A stretch of DNA of 64,000 nt from Amycolatopsis tucumanensis (GTDB taxonomy: Bacteria > Actinomycetota > Actinomycetes > Mycobacteriales > Pseudonocardiaceae). The notes beneath the pieces were generated by a model. It made no database searches and was not told the origin of the DNA. It saw nothing but the letters and a program-made list of their open reading frames with translations. The position numbers and the translations under genes were made by a program. The stretch covers positions 34,764 to 98,763 of the forward strand of contig NZ_JAKGSD010000031.1 in assembly GCF_021654135.1 (NCBI RefSeq), read 5' to 3'. Below, piece after piece: positions 9,713 through 18,235 of the stretch. Positions within the stretch are counted from its first letter, which is position 1; each line of letters begins with the position of its first letter.

Positions 9713-11194
9713 GTGCCGAAGTTCGCCCAGCTCGCGAAGTTCCGCGTGGTGCTGCGCACCGGGCTGGGGTTCGTCGTCCTCGGCGTCGGGTCGAGCGTGT
9801 GCGGCGCGGCGGCCGTCTGGCTGCTGTTGTTCCTCCAGGGCATCCCCGCCGACATGGGCGACCGCAGCTGGATCCTGCTCACCTGCGCGGGCGCGTACGT
9901 CCTGCTCTCGGTGCTCGTCGGCTCGGCGTGGTCGGCGATCCTGCACCGCCGCACCGCCGTCTGGTTCGCCCAGGGCCGCCGCCCGACGCCGCCGGAAGCC
10001 CGCCGCGCGCTCCGCCTGCCCCGCGACCTCGCGCTGGTCAGCGGCACCCTCTGGCTCGGCGGCACGATCATCCTCGGCACCCTCACCAGCATCCTGGGCT
10101 CCGCGCTCGACGCCCTCGGCGTCACCCTCGCCGTCGGGCTCGGCGGCCTGCTCACCGTCGGCCTGATGTACCTGGCCGCGGAGTGGGTCGCGCGGCCGAT
10201 CCTGATCCTCGCGCTGGAAGTGAGCCCGCCGCGCAACGCGGTGTCGGTCAGCGTCCTGTCCCGGCTCGCGATCACGTGGGCCGTGGCGAGCGGGGTTCCG
10301 CTGCTCGGCGTGCTGATCGTCGCTGCGCCGCCGAACATCGGCAGAGCCGACGAGACCTCCAGCCTGATCATGCTGTCGATCGTCGGGCTGGTCAGCGGCG
10401 CGATCGGCACCGCGCTCCTCGCGCGGGCGGTCGCCGCGCCGTTGCGCCGGTTGCGGATGGCGGTCGGCCTCGTCACCCGCGGCCGCAAGGACGTTTCGGT
10501 GCGCGTCGACGACGCCAGTGAGATCGGCTCGCTCCAGGTGTCGGTGAACAGCATGGTCGCCGGGCTGCGCGAGCAGGACCGGCTGCGGGACCTGTTCGGC
10601 AGGCACGTGGGCATCGACGTCGCCCGGCACGCATTGGAGCACGGCGTGTCGCTGAGCGGTGACGTGCGGGAGGTCGCCGCGTTGTTCGTCGACGTCGTGG
10701 ACTCGACTGCCCTGGCCTACCGGCTGCCGCCCGAGGAGATCGTGCGCAAGCTGAACCGGTTGTTCGACAGCGTGGTCTCGGCGGTCGACGCGCGCGGCGG
10801 GCTGGTCAACAAGTTCCAGGGCGACGCCGCGTTGTGCGTCTTCGGGGCGCCCACCCGGCTGGCCGACCCGGCGACCGCGGCGATGTCCGCGGCGCGCGCC
10901 ATCCGGGACGCGGTTCGCGAGGAAGGCGAGCTGGATCTGGGCATCGGCGTCGCGTGGGGGCCGGTGTTCGCGGGGCAACTGGGCAGCCGCAGCCGGCTCG
11001 AGTACACGGTCATCGGCGACGCGGTGAACGAAGCGGCCCGCCTGACCGAGCACGCGAAGCACGTGCCCGGCCGCATCCTCGCCAGCGACACCCTCTGGTC
11101 GCAGGCCGCGTCGGGCGAGCAAACCCGGTGGTCCCGCCACGAGACGGTTCAGCTGCGCGGGCGGGACACGCCCACGAAGACCTGGACGAACTAG
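9713..11194 (+). CDS. Membrane class III adenylate cyclase with HAMP domain
   Basis: Protein of 493 residues. About six N-terminal hydrophobic segments (residues 13-240) are followed by a HAMP linker (about 230-290) and a class III nucleotide cyclase domain (about 315-490). All class-defining residues are present: metal-binding D327 (FVDVVDST) and D371 (NKFQGD), adenine-selecting K367 and D436 (VIGDAVNEAARL), and transition-state N439 and R443. It should make cAMP in response to a membrane signal. The architecture resembles the mycobacterial Rv1318c-1320c/Rv3645 group. The GTG at 9713 is chosen because the upstream frame is not cyclase-like; no good Shine-Dalgarno is seen. The 3' end overlaps the convergent KAS III gene by 4 bases. 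Confidence 0.87.
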   Translation: MPKFAQLAKFRVVLRTGLGFVVLGVGSSVCGAAAVWLLLFLQGIPADMGDRSWILLTCAGAYVLLSVLVGSAWSAILHRRTAVWFAQGRRPTPPEARRALRLPRDLALVSGTLWLGGTIILGTLTSILGSALDALGVTLAVGLGGLLTVGLMYLAAEWVARPILILALEVSPPRNAVSVSVLSRLAITWAVASGVPLLGVLIVAAPPNIGRADETSSLIMLSIVGLVSGAIGTALLARAVAAPLRRLRMAVGLVTRGRKDVSVRVDDASEIGSLQVSVNSMVAGLREQDRLRDLFGRHVGIDVARHALEHGVSLSGDVREVAALFVDVVDSTALAYRLPPEEIVRKLNRLFDSVVSAVDARGGLVNKFQGDAALCVFGAPTRLADPATAAMSAARAIRDAVREEGELDLGIGVAWGPVFAGQLGSRSRLEYTVIGDAVNEAARLTEHAKHVPGRILASDTLWSQAASGEQTRWSRHETVQLRGRDTPTKTWTN

Positions 11195-12198
11195 GCCTCG
11201 CCGCCCGGCTTGACGTCGGGCCAGGTCAGCAGGGTCGAACCCCAAGTCAGCCCGGCGCCGAACGCGGTCAGCAGCACCCGGTGGCCGGGCTGGAGCTCGC
11301 CGTCGTCGCAGGCGTCGGCCAGCGCGAGCGGGATCGAGGCGGCGCTGGTGTTGCCGACGCGCTCGATGTTCGCCACCACCCGGTCGTTCGGCATGCCCAG
11401 CTGTTTGGCGGTGGCCTGCAGGATTCGGATGTTCGCCTGGTGGCCGACGAACCGGTCGACGTCGCCGACGCCGAGCCCGGACCGCTCCAGCACGGCACGC
11501 GCGGATTCGGCCATGCGCGCACAGGCGTGCCGGAACACTGCGGTGCCCTGCATGGTCAGGTAGTGGTCGTGCGGGTTGGCCGACTGGCGCTGCTTCGCGC
11601 CACCGGCCGGGACGATCAGCAGGTCCGCGTTCTCGCCCTCGCTGTGCAGGTCGAACGCGCCGAGCGCGCCCGGCTCGTCGGCGGTCCCGGCACGCAGCAC
11701 GACGGCGCCCGCGCCGTCACCGAAGATCGGGACGGTGGTGCGGTCGGCCGGGTCGCAGTAGCGGCTGAACGCGTCCGCGCCGACGACGAGCACGCGGCCC
11801 GCGACGCCGCCGGCGATCATGCCCGCGGCCGTGGCCAGCGCGTAGATGAAGCCGCTGCAGACGGCGTTGACGTCGAAGGCGGCGACCCCGCTGAGCCCGA
11901 GCCCCGAGGCGACCTGCGGTGCGCTGGCCGGGCAGAGGTAGTCGGGCGTCGCCGTCGCGAGCACCACCGCGTCGATCGCGTCGGACCCGGCGCTGCGCAA
12001 GGCGTTGCGTCCCGCGGCGATCGCCATGTCCACAGTGGACACGTCAGGGTCGGCGATGCGGCGCTCGCCGATGCCGGTGCGCGCGCGAATCCATTCGTCG
12101 GAGGTGTTCAGGTGCTGGGCGAGGTCGTCGTTGTCCACCACCCGCGGCGGCAGCCAGGCTCCCAGCCCGGCAAGGACCGCGTGGTGTCCGTCATGCAT
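11191..12198 (-). CDS. 3-oxoacyl-ACP synthase III (FabH-like)
   Basis: KAS III condensing enzyme of 335 residues that primes fatty-acid or polyketide chains by joining an acyl-CoA to malonyl-ACP. The catalytic triad is intact: C114 in NAVCSGF, His in GHQANIRI and Asn in GNTSAASIP. The N-terminus (LGAWLPPRVVDN, TSDEWIRARTGI) is typical of FabH. The start is the ATG at 12198. No other fatty-acid gene is adjacent, so it may be a secondary KAS III with a specialised primer rather than the housekeeping FabH. It is divergent from the winged-helix gene, with a 120-base shared upstream region. Confidence 0.88.
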   Translation of the reverse strand: MHDGHHAVLAGLGAWLPPRVVDNDDLAQHLNTSDEWIRARTGIGERRIADPDVSTVDMAIAAGRNALRSAGSDAIDAVVLATATPDYLCPASAPQVASGLGLSGVAAFDVNAVCSGFIYALATAAGMIAGGVAGRVLVVGADAFSRYCDPADRTTVPIFGDGAGAVVLRAGTADEPGALGAFDLHSEGENADLLIVPAGGAKQRQSANPHDHYLTMQGTAVFRHACARMAESARAVLERSGLGVGDVDRFVGHQANIRILQATAKQLGMPNDRVVANIERVGNTSAASIPLALADACDDGELQPGHRVLLTAFGAGLTWGSTLLTWPDVKPGGEA

Positions 12199-12318
12199 GG
12201 AACCACTTGTAGGGGCTACCCCTGGGTAGACCGGTGAGTTGTGTTCCAGGTCACAAAACGCGGCCACGAAAGGACTACGCGGACCGGAACTGTCACCGAT
12301 AGGTTCTAGGGTTCGGCC

Positions 12319-13428
12319 ATGCCGGACACGCTGGGGCAGCGCGCGCTGAACCGGGCTCTGCTCGCCCGTCAGCTGCTGTTGCGCAGGACGAAGCTCACAC
12401 CGCTGGAAGCCGTCCGGCACCTCTGCGGGCTCCAGGCGCAGGCACCGTTCCCGCCCTACTACGGGTTGTGGTCGCGCCTGCACGGTTTCCGGCCGGAACA
12501 GCTCGGACAGCTCCTGCTCGACCGGCAGGTGGTGCGGATCGCGTTGATGCGGGGCACCGTGCACCTGGTGACAGCGGACGACTGCCGGTGGCTGCGCCCG
12601 CTCCTGCAGCCGTTGTTCGACCGCGACCTGCGCACCAACGCCGCCTACAAGAAATCGCTTGCCCCCGTGGACTTGAGCGCGGTCGCGGAGCAGGCGCGTG
12701 CGTTGCTGGCGGAGGAGCCGCGCACCCCGGCCGCGCTGGGCGAACAGCTTGCGCGGGTGTGGCCGGACACGCCCGCGTCGGCGCTCGCGCACGCCGCCCG
12801 CGGCTTGCTCCCGCTCGTGCAGGTCCCGCCGCGCGCGGTGTGGGGTCGCAGCGGGCGGACGACTCTCGCGACGGCGGAGGACTGGCTCGGGCGCCCGCTG
12901 GAGCGGAACGCCTCGCTGGACGACCTGGTGCTGCGCTACTTGGCGGCGTTCGGGCCGGCGAGCGTCGCGGACGTGCAGACGTGGAGCGGGCTGACGCGGC
13001 TCGGCGAGGTGGTGGACCGGCTGCGCCCGCGGCTGCGGGTGTTCCGGACCGAGCAGGGCCGCGAGGTGTTCGACCTGCCCGATGCGCCGCGCCCGGACCC
13101 GGCCACGCCCGCGCCGCCGCGGTTCATCGCCGAGTTCGACAACCTGCTGTTGTCGCACGCCGACCGGACCCGGGTGCTGCCGGAGGACGCGCGCAAGCGG
13201 GTGTTCGGGGTGCCGAACGGGGTGTTCCCCGGAACGGTCCTGGTCGACGGGCTGGTGCGCGGCAGCTGGCGGATCACGCGGTCGCAAGCTGGGGCGGCGC
13301 TGGAGATCGAGCCGTACGGGCGTGTCTCCAAAAAGGACCGGGAGGCGCTGGAGAGCGCGGGGGCGCGGCTGGTGCGTTTCGCTGTCGGCGAAGATGCCTG
13401 CGACATCCGCTTCGCACCCCTTGCGTGA
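12319..13428 (+). CDS. Winged-helix DNA-binding domain protein (HTH_42/AlkZ-like)
   Basis: Protein of 369 residues in the HTH_42 (winged helix DNA-binding domain, formerly DUF1006) family. Conserved blocks are LCGLQAQAPFPPYYGLWSRL near residue 35-55, LMRGTVHLV near 76 and FIAEFDNLLLSHADRTRV near 272. Some members (AlkZ/YcaQ) are DNA glycosylases that unhook interstrand crosslinks, but most actinobacterial paralogues are untested. The AlkZ catalytic QxQ appears here as LQAQ (residues 38-41), compatible with activity. Repair is therefore possible, not shown. Confidence 0.78.
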   Translation: MPDTLGQRALNRALLARQLLLRRTKLTPLEAVRHLCGLQAQAPFPPYYGLWSRLHGFRPEQLGQLLLDRQVVRIALMRGTVHLVTADDCRWLRPLLQPLFDRDLRTNAAYKKSLAPVDLSAVAEQARALLAEEPRTPAALGEQLARVWPDTPASALAHAARGLLPLVQVPPRAVWGRSGRTTLATAEDWLGRPLERNASLDDLVLRYLAAFGPASVADVQTWSGLTRLGEVVDRLRPRLRVFRTEQGREVFDLPDAPRPDPATPAPPRFIAEFDNLLLSHADRTRVLPEDARKRVFGVPNGVFPGTVLVDGLVRGSWRITRSQAGAALEIEPYGRVSKKDREALESAGARLVRFAVGEDACDIRFAPLA

Positions 13429-13465
13429 GCCGCGTCGCACACCCGGTTTTGGTTACGATGCGGTG

Positions 13466-13942
13466 GTGCCCGCCGTTGACCTGGACAAACTCGACTACGA
13501 GATTTTGCGACGCCTGCAGGACGACTCGCGGACGATCGCCGAGACGATCGGCGCCGAGGTGGGCCTGTCGGCTGCCGCGGTGCAGCGCCGCATCAAGCGG
13601 TTGCGGCACGCCGGCGTGATCTCGCGCGAGGTCGCGGTGATCGATCCGCCGTCGGTCGGGGTCCACATGACGTTCATCGTGATGGTGGAGATGGAGCGCG
13701 AGCGGCTGGAGGTGCTGGACGCGTTCCGGAAGCAGGTGCTGGCTGATTCCGCTGTGCAACAGTGCTACTACGTTACGGGGTCGGCGGACTTCATCCTGGT
13801 GGTGCAGTGCCGGGACATGGGGGAGTTCGAGGCGTTCACGCGGCGGATGTTCTTCGACAACGGCGAGGTGCGGCACTTCACGACGAGCGTCGCGATGGAC
13901 CGCGTCAAGGTGGGCCTGACCGTTCCCCTGAACGGCGGCTGA
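13466..13942 (+). CDS. Lrp/AsnC family transcriptional regulator
   Basis: Regulator of 158 residues with an N-terminal AsnC helix-turn-helix (LDYEILRRLQDDSRTIAE, LSAAAVQRRIKRLRHAGVI) and a C-terminal RAM/SAM effector domain (VQQCYYVTGSADFILVVQCRDMGEFEAFTRR). Such proteins form octameric discs and sense amino acids. GTG 13466 and GTG 13463 are both in frame; neither has a strong ribosome site. It starts 37 bases after the winged-helix gene, so they may share a transcript. Target genes cannot be read from sequence. Confidence 0.9.
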   Translation: MPAVDLDKLDYEILRRLQDDSRTIAETIGAEVGLSAAAVQRRIKRLRHAGVISREVAVIDPPSVGVHMTFIVMVEMERERLEVLDAFRKQVLADSAVQQCYYVTGSADFILVVQCRDMGEFEAFTRRMFFDNGEVRHFTTSVAMDRVKVGLTVPLNGG

Positions 13943-14094
13943 TCACGACGGTCCCGCGTGTTACAGGTTCGAAGATTTTGCAACCGATCGCGTGAAAGTC
14001 GCCCGCGACGCATCATTTTCGGGCTCCGCTTACATCTCATCGCTGTCCGACCCGTTCGCGCCGGGAGCGCGAACAAGACCGCGAGAGGTGGCAC
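13943..14094 (+). promoter_or_regulatory. Upstream region of the SsgA-like gene
   Basis: A 152-base gap with lower GC than its surroundings around 13970-14040. It should carry the promoter of the SsgA-like gene; GAGAGG at 14081-14086 is its likely ribosome-binding site. No clear -35/-10 pair was identified. Confidence 0.3.
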
Positions 14095-14499
14095 GTGAAC
14101 ACCGATACCGTCACCCAGAGCCAGTTCGTGTCACTCAACGGCTCCAGTGCTCCAGTCCTGTCTCGACTGTCGTACGTCGCGAGCGAGCCGTTCGCCGTGA
14201 ACATCGCCTTCCGGACGGAGCGTGGCCGTTGGGTGGAGTGGACCTTCGCCCGGGAGCTGCTCGTCACGGGCCTGCGCGAGCCCTCCGGCATCGGCGACGT
14301 GCGAGTCCGCCCCGACCTGTCGACCGACGAGGGCATCCTCATCCTGGAGATCGAGTCCCCCGACGGCTACGCGCTGGTCGAAATCGAGCGCGAGGACGTC
14401 GAGCGCTTCCTGGACGCCGCTACGGAACTCGTCCCGCTGGGCACGGAGAGCGACCGCTTCGACGTGGACGCCTTCATCGACGAGATCACGAACGTCTGA
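14095..14499 (+). CDS. SsgA-like sporulation/cell-division regulator (SsgB-like)
   Basis: SALP-family protein of 134 residues with the usual blocks: PVLSRLSYVASEPFAVNIAF, GRWVEWTFARELLVTGLREPSGIGDVRVRP and a C-terminal FLDAATELVPLGTE segment. SsgB in Streptomyces positions FtsZ during sporulation septation, and SALPs are found only in morphologically complex actinomycetes. The length and acidic tail (DRFDVDAFIDEI) are close to SsgB. Its presence argues that the organism forms mycelium, sporulates or fragments. It is monocistronic by appearance and followed by a non-coding repeat field. Confidence 0.88.
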   Translation: MNTDTVTQSQFVSLNGSSAPVLSRLSYVASEPFAVNIAFRTERGRWVEWTFARELLVTGLREPSGIGDVRVRPDLSTDEGILILEIESPDGYALVEIEREDVERFLDAATELVPLGTESDRFDVDAFIDEITNV

Positions 14500-14559
14500 C
14501 CCTGGCACCGCACCCTCGCGGCGCCGGGGTCGCCCCCGGCTGACTCCAGGCACGAGGCT

Positions 14560-15115
14560 GACTCACCCCGTGCCACCCCCATCGCTCGGCTGGCCCGCGC
14601 GGTCAGCTCAGTCGGTGTGACACCCGACGGCTCGACACGTCGCCAAGCCGACACCCGACGCCGCCGACGCGTTGGCACCTCGACGTCTCGACAAGCCGAC
14701 GCGTCGACAGCCCGCCAGCTATCGACCTGTCGGCAAGCCGGCACCTCGGCTACTCGGCGGCTGGGCGTTTTCGACACAACGGCTCCCCGCACGCCGACAC
14801 CTCGCCACCACAGCAGGGCGCCGGCTCGGACCACAGCAGGCCGACACCTCGGCATCAGAGCGGGACGCCGCCCGGGCCCCTGCACGTCGACACAGCGGCT
14901 CCCCGCACTTCGACACAACCCGGTACCTCAGCAGGTCGCCGCCTCGGCACCGCAACGTGGCGCCACCTCGGCTCCCCTCCACGTCGTCGCCTCGACACCC
15001 TGCGTCGCCTCAACACCTGCAGTCGGCGACTCAGCAACTCAGCAGCCCGACGCGTCACTGACTCGACATCTCGGCACGTCGGTGCTCGGCCGACCTGATT
15101 CCGCCACCAGCCCGC
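14560..15115. repeat. Degenerate CGACACCTCGGC-type repeat field
   Basis: Roughly 550 bases made of imperfect copies of short words such as GACACCTCGGC, CTCGACAAGCCGAC and CACGCCGACACC, at irregular spacing. It lies between the convergent SsgA-like and membrane-protein genes. Long open frames exist on both strands because the words lack stop codons, but they encode only low-complexity R/T/S/P-rich sequence without a convincing start or family. I read it as non-coding repeat-rich intergenic DNA. Confidence 0.55.
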
Positions 15116-15242
15116 CCACGGGGAACAGCCGCCTCAAGCCTGCGCAGCCAATCCTGGCCCCGGCTTACCTGCCCATCGGGTCAGCCCAGAACCCAGGCTG
15201 CAGCTTCGCCGACGATTCCTCGGCCGGCACCGACCCAGAGCG

Positions 15243-15929
15243 TCAGCGACCGAGCGGCCCGAAGGACCGCGGAGACCGGTCCTGCTCCTCGTCGAAGTCA
15301 CCGCGCGGGTCGATCTGGTTCCACGTCCAGACCTCGAACAGCTGCTTGATCTGCTCGTCGAGCGTCTGGCCGAGCGGCTTGCCCTGCTCCGTGGTCTCCT
15401 CGACCGGACCGGTACGCGCCTCGCCGCGGTCGGCGGCCGTCTTCTTGGTTGCGGTCGGCTTCTTCTGCACCGGCGCAGAGGTCTTGGCCGTCGGCGGCGC
15501 CACTGGCGGTGCGGTGGTCACCGGCGCCTGGGGAACGGAACTCGTGCTCGGAGCCGGTTGCACCGGCTGATTGACACCCGCGTTCGGAACGACCCCAGCG
15601 GCCACCGCGGGTGCAGTCTCCGCATCCTGGCCGGCGCCGAAGGCGCCACCCGCGATCCAGCCCACACCCACGAGGACAACAGCCGCAGCTGCGACCAGCA
15701 GATTGCGACGGACCCGCCGGAGCAACCGCCGCTTCTCCACGGCGCCGGGCAGATCAACCACCACCGGGGCGAGGGCGAGCTCGCCGGACACCGGCGGGAA
15801 GTCGGCACCTGTGGGCTCGTCGTCTTCGACGGGCTTGGGCGCGCTCGCCGCAACGATTCCCGTACGGTCCGCCAGTTGCACGCTCCACACGAGGTCATCC
15901 GACCTGTCACGCAGGATCGTGCGCGCCAT
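15243..15929 (-). CDS. Single-pass membrane protein with Pro/Thr/Lys-rich outer region
   Basis: Unrecognised protein of 228 residues. The N-terminal 80 residues look cytoplasmic; a basic patch (KRRLLRRVRRN) precedes one membrane segment (LLVAAAAVVLVGVGWIAGGAFG, about 90-112). A low-complexity Ala/Pro/Thr/Lys linker follows, then a short C-terminal part (LGQTLDEQIKQLFEVWTWNQ). ATG 15929 is preferred because the Shine-Dalgarno GGAGGG (complement of 15935-15940) stands 5 bases before it. The layout suits an envelope-anchored protein or anti-sigma-like scaffold, but no domain is recognised. It sits downstream of the LuxR response regulator on the same strand, 257 bases away. Confidence 0.65.
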   Translation of the reverse strand: MARTILRDRSDDLVWSVQLADRTGIVAASAPKPVEDDEPTGADFPPVSGELALAPVVVDLPGAVEKRRLLRRVRRNLLVAAAAVVLVGVGWIAGGAFGAGQDAETAPAVAAGVVPNAGVNQPVQPAPSTSSVPQAPVTTAPPVAPPTAKTSAPVQKKPTATKKTAADRGEARTGPVEETTEQGKPLGQTLDEQIKQLFEVWTWNQIDPRGDFDEEQDRSPRSFGPLGR

Positions 15930-16076
15930 CAACACCCTCCATCGGCACGGCGTGGACTGTCCCCACTACTTCGCCGCTCGCCGGGCGTCACTCGACCACC
16001 CCACAGAACCAGCTGCGGCTCGGGAAAAGCTACCAGCGCGATGAGTTCATCGATGGCGAGAGACTCTCACTTTCCC

Positions 16077-16114
16077 TGATCATGGAGAAAGATAACTCCA
16101 TCGGGTGATGATCA
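16077..16114. promoter_or_regulatory. Compound inverted repeat upstream of the membrane-protein gene
   Basis: Nested dyads: ATGGAG (16082-16087) pairs with CTCCAT (16096-16101) around an A/T-rich 8-base centre, flanked by TGATCAT (16077-16083) and ATGATCA (16108-16114). It lies between the 3' end of the response regulator and the gene starting at 15929, so it could be an operator or a weak terminator. There is no U-tract. Confidence 0.35.
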
Positions 16115-16185
16115 AGTGCACAATCCTGCGGTCCGTAGTCATCGCCCTCTCCTGCTCGCTCGACCTGTCGTTACCTTCTGCCCCT

Positions 16186-16836
16186 TCACCTCCCCTCAGC
16201 GCTGGTTTCCCACGCCCAAGCCGCGATCGCGACCCGATTACACAGGCCCAGCTTCCGCTGGATGCTCCTCAAGTGCGTTTTCACCGTTCCTGCCGTGATT
16301 CCCAGAGCCTCGGCGATCTCCAGGTTCGTCTTCGCCTCCGCGACGAGACGCGCTATCTCCCATTCCCGGTCGGTCAACACCGTCGGCCGGCGACCACCGA
16401 CGGCCGGTAGGCCCATCTGCCGGAAGAGGCGCATGGTCATCTGTGGACTGATCAGCATGTCGCCCGACACGGCAGCGCGAACACCTTCAACCAGCAACCC
16501 AGGCCCGGACCGCTTCAACAGGAACCCGCAAGCACCGTTCTGGAGCGCGACTCGCGCGTACTCGTCGAGTTCGAACGTCGTGATCACGATGACCCGCAGT
16601 GGATCCGCCACCTCCGGTCCGGCAAGCTCCTGGGTCACCGACAACCCGTCGCGTCCCGGCATCCGGACGTCTACCAGCACGACGTCCGGCCTCAACTCAC
16701 GAGCCCGTTGCACGGCCGATTCCCCATCAGCCGCCTCACCGACCACCTCGAGATCGTCCTCAGCCTCGAAGATCTGGCGCAGAGTGCGGCGAACCACCTC
16801 CTGATCGTCTGCGATGAGAATCTGGGTCGTCGTCAC
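16186..16836 (-). CDS. LuxR/NarL-family response regulator
   Basis: Two-component response regulator of 216 residues. The receiver domain carries the acidic pocket (ADDQ, residues 9-12), phospho-acceptor D56 (LVDVRMPGRDG) and the lysine in GFLLKRSGPG. The C-terminal NarL/FixJ helix-turn-helix is LTDREWEIARLVAEAKTNLEIAEALGITAGTVKTHL. It should bind DNA as a dimer once phosphorylated by the coupled kinase. The GTG start overlaps the kinase stop (GTGA). Regulated genes are unknown; the membrane protein downstream or the divergent lasso-like ORF are positional candidates. Confidence 0.92.
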   Translation of the reverse strand: MTTTQILIADDQEVVRRTLRQIFEAEDDLEVVGEAADGESAVQRARELRPDVVLVDVRMPGRDGLSVTQELAGPEVADPLRVIVITTFELDEYARVALQNGACGFLLKRSGPGLLVEGVRAAVSGDMLISPQMTMRLFRQMGLPAVGGRRPTVLTDREWEIARLVAEAKTNLEIAEALGITAGTVKTHLRSIQRKLGLCNRVAIAAWAWETSAEGR

Positions 16837-18017
16837 GAGACCACCGGGATCACCACGTGAACGGCCCAGCCCGCCTGCCCCACCGGACCCGCCCACGCTG
16901 TCCCGCCGAGCGCGACGACTCGTTCTGCCAAGCCGCGCAAGCCCGACCCACCGGCGCGAGCCCGCTTGAGCAATCCCTGCCTTCGCACACCGTCGTTGAC
17001 CACTCGGACGAGCAGGTGCGCACCGTTGCGGCGTACCGCCACCGACACCTGACGCGCCTCTGGAGCATGGCGCCGTACGTTTGTGAGAGCTTCCAGCACC
17101 ACGCGGCGGATCGTGCCCGCGATCTCAGGCCGCACTTCCTCCGCTCGCTCATCCAACTCCAGCCGCACCCGGATGGGTCCGAGCGCCTCGAACCGTTGCA
17201 CCAGGGCTGGCAGGTCTGGGGGCCAGCGTGACCGCTCGACGTCGGCCATTCCGGGCGCGTTCTCGCCGTGTCGAAGCCAGCACAGCGCCTTGTCAATCGA
17301 GTCGAGCACGCGAACGCCGGCCTCTTCGATGCGCTCCAGCGCACGATGCGCATCGCCCGGGACACGGCCGGGAAGCCGCGCAGCCTGAGCCTCCAGCACC
17401 AGCCCGGTCACCTCGTGCCCCAGCCAGTCGTGCAAGTCGCTCGCCAGTTGCAAGCGCTGCTCGCGGCGCGCGGCACAAACGGACTCCTCGCGCTTCTGGT
17501 CGAGAGACCTCAGGTACAGGCCAACCGCCACTGCACATGCTGCCAACAACGCCCAGCCGAAGCACCACTCGCTTGCCGAACCAGTCGGCGGAGACGCACG
17601 CGAACCGGCCGTGAGCCGCAGTGGCGCCAGAACCACCGCACTCATGAGCAACCCGGCGAAGAACGGCGCACCCCGCCCCTTCGCCTGTCGGACCGCCTGC
17701 ACGAGGACGCACAGCAGGAAAGCGGTCTCCAAAAGCAGCCACGAAGCGAGGCTCTGAGACGCCGCTTCGCCGTCGCAGAACGTCGCCATCAGCGAGCTCA
17801 CGGCTGCAACCCCGGACGCCGCAGCAATGACCGCGGGCCTGCGGGTGCGTTGCATCGCGATGCCCAGCGCGGCAAGGAGAACCACCAACGAAGACGCGGT
17901 GGTGAGCACGGTGCCGACGGGCATCGCCACGAGCACCGTGCACACCGCCCCGAGGACTGGGACAGGCCAGCCCAGTTCTGCCTTGATCCTTCGGCCGATG
18001 CCGGTGGTAGCGCTCAT
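16833..18017 (-). CDS. Sensor histidine kinase (HisKA_3/DesK-type)
   Basis: Membrane histidine kinase of 394 residues. About five hydrophobic segments occupy residues 18-170. The HisKA_3 dimerisation helix carries H196 (LASDLHDWLGHEVTGL), followed by a GHKL ATPase with an N-box (LEALTNVRRHAP), VVNDGV and G-box (GGSGLRGLAERV). The ATG at 18017 has an excellent ribosome site (GAGGAGAA). It overlaps the response regulator by 4 bases. There is no large extracytoplasmic sensor domain, so the signal is probably sensed within or near the membrane. The codons are less GC-biased than in neighbouring core genes, which hints at an accessory origin. Confidence 0.92.
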   Translation of the reverse strand: MSATTGIGRRIKAELGWPVPVLGAVCTVLVAMPVGTVLTTASSLVVLLAALGIAMQRTRRPAVIAAASGVAAVSSLMATFCDGEAASQSLASWLLLETAFLLCVLVQAVRQAKGRGAPFFAGLLMSAVVLAPLRLTAGSRASPPTGSASEWCFGWALLAACAVAVGLYLRSLDQKREESVCAARREQRLQLASDLHDWLGHEVTGLVLEAQAARLPGRVPGDAHRALERIEEAGVRVLDSIDKALCWLRHGENAPGMADVERSRWPPDLPALVQRFEALGPIRVRLELDERAEEVRPEIAGTIRRVVLEALTNVRRHAPEARQVSVAVRRNGAHLLVRVVNDGVRRQGLLKRARAGGSGLRGLAERVVALGGTAWAGPVGQAGWAVHVVIPVVS

Positions 18018-18235
18018 GTCTTCTCCTCGCTCGGAATTGGCGGTGATAGGAGAATGCACGAACTGACTCGCGAGCACCATCTACCAAAAGACAGATATTT
18101 CCGGGATCGCCAGAACGATTAGATCGATTGGGTTAGAGACTGAATTCGATTTTGGTGTACTGTCGAAGACACCGCAGGCCACGAGAACCACCGAATCTGC
18201 TGCGGTGCAACCAAAATCGAGGACAAGGAGCTTCC
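18018..18235. promoter_or_regulatory. AT-richer divergent intergenic region
   Basis: 218 bases separate the kinase start from the small ORF at 18236. The stretch 18075-18175 is visibly poorer in GC than nearly all of the window. It should hold the kinase promoter and a rightward promoter for the small ORF, whose Shine-Dalgarno AAGGAG is at 18225-18230. I could not assign -35/-10 boxes confidently. Confidence 0.35.

Noticed and set aside
14560..15115. CRISPR array
   Set aside because: The repeats are short, imperfect and irregularly spaced, there are no unique spacers of constant length and no cas genes.
14617..15570. Long plus-strand frame through the repeat field (R/T/S-rich protein)
   Set aside because: It consists of repeat-derived low-complexity sequence and its 3' part is antisense to a well-supported membrane-protein gene with a good ribosome site.
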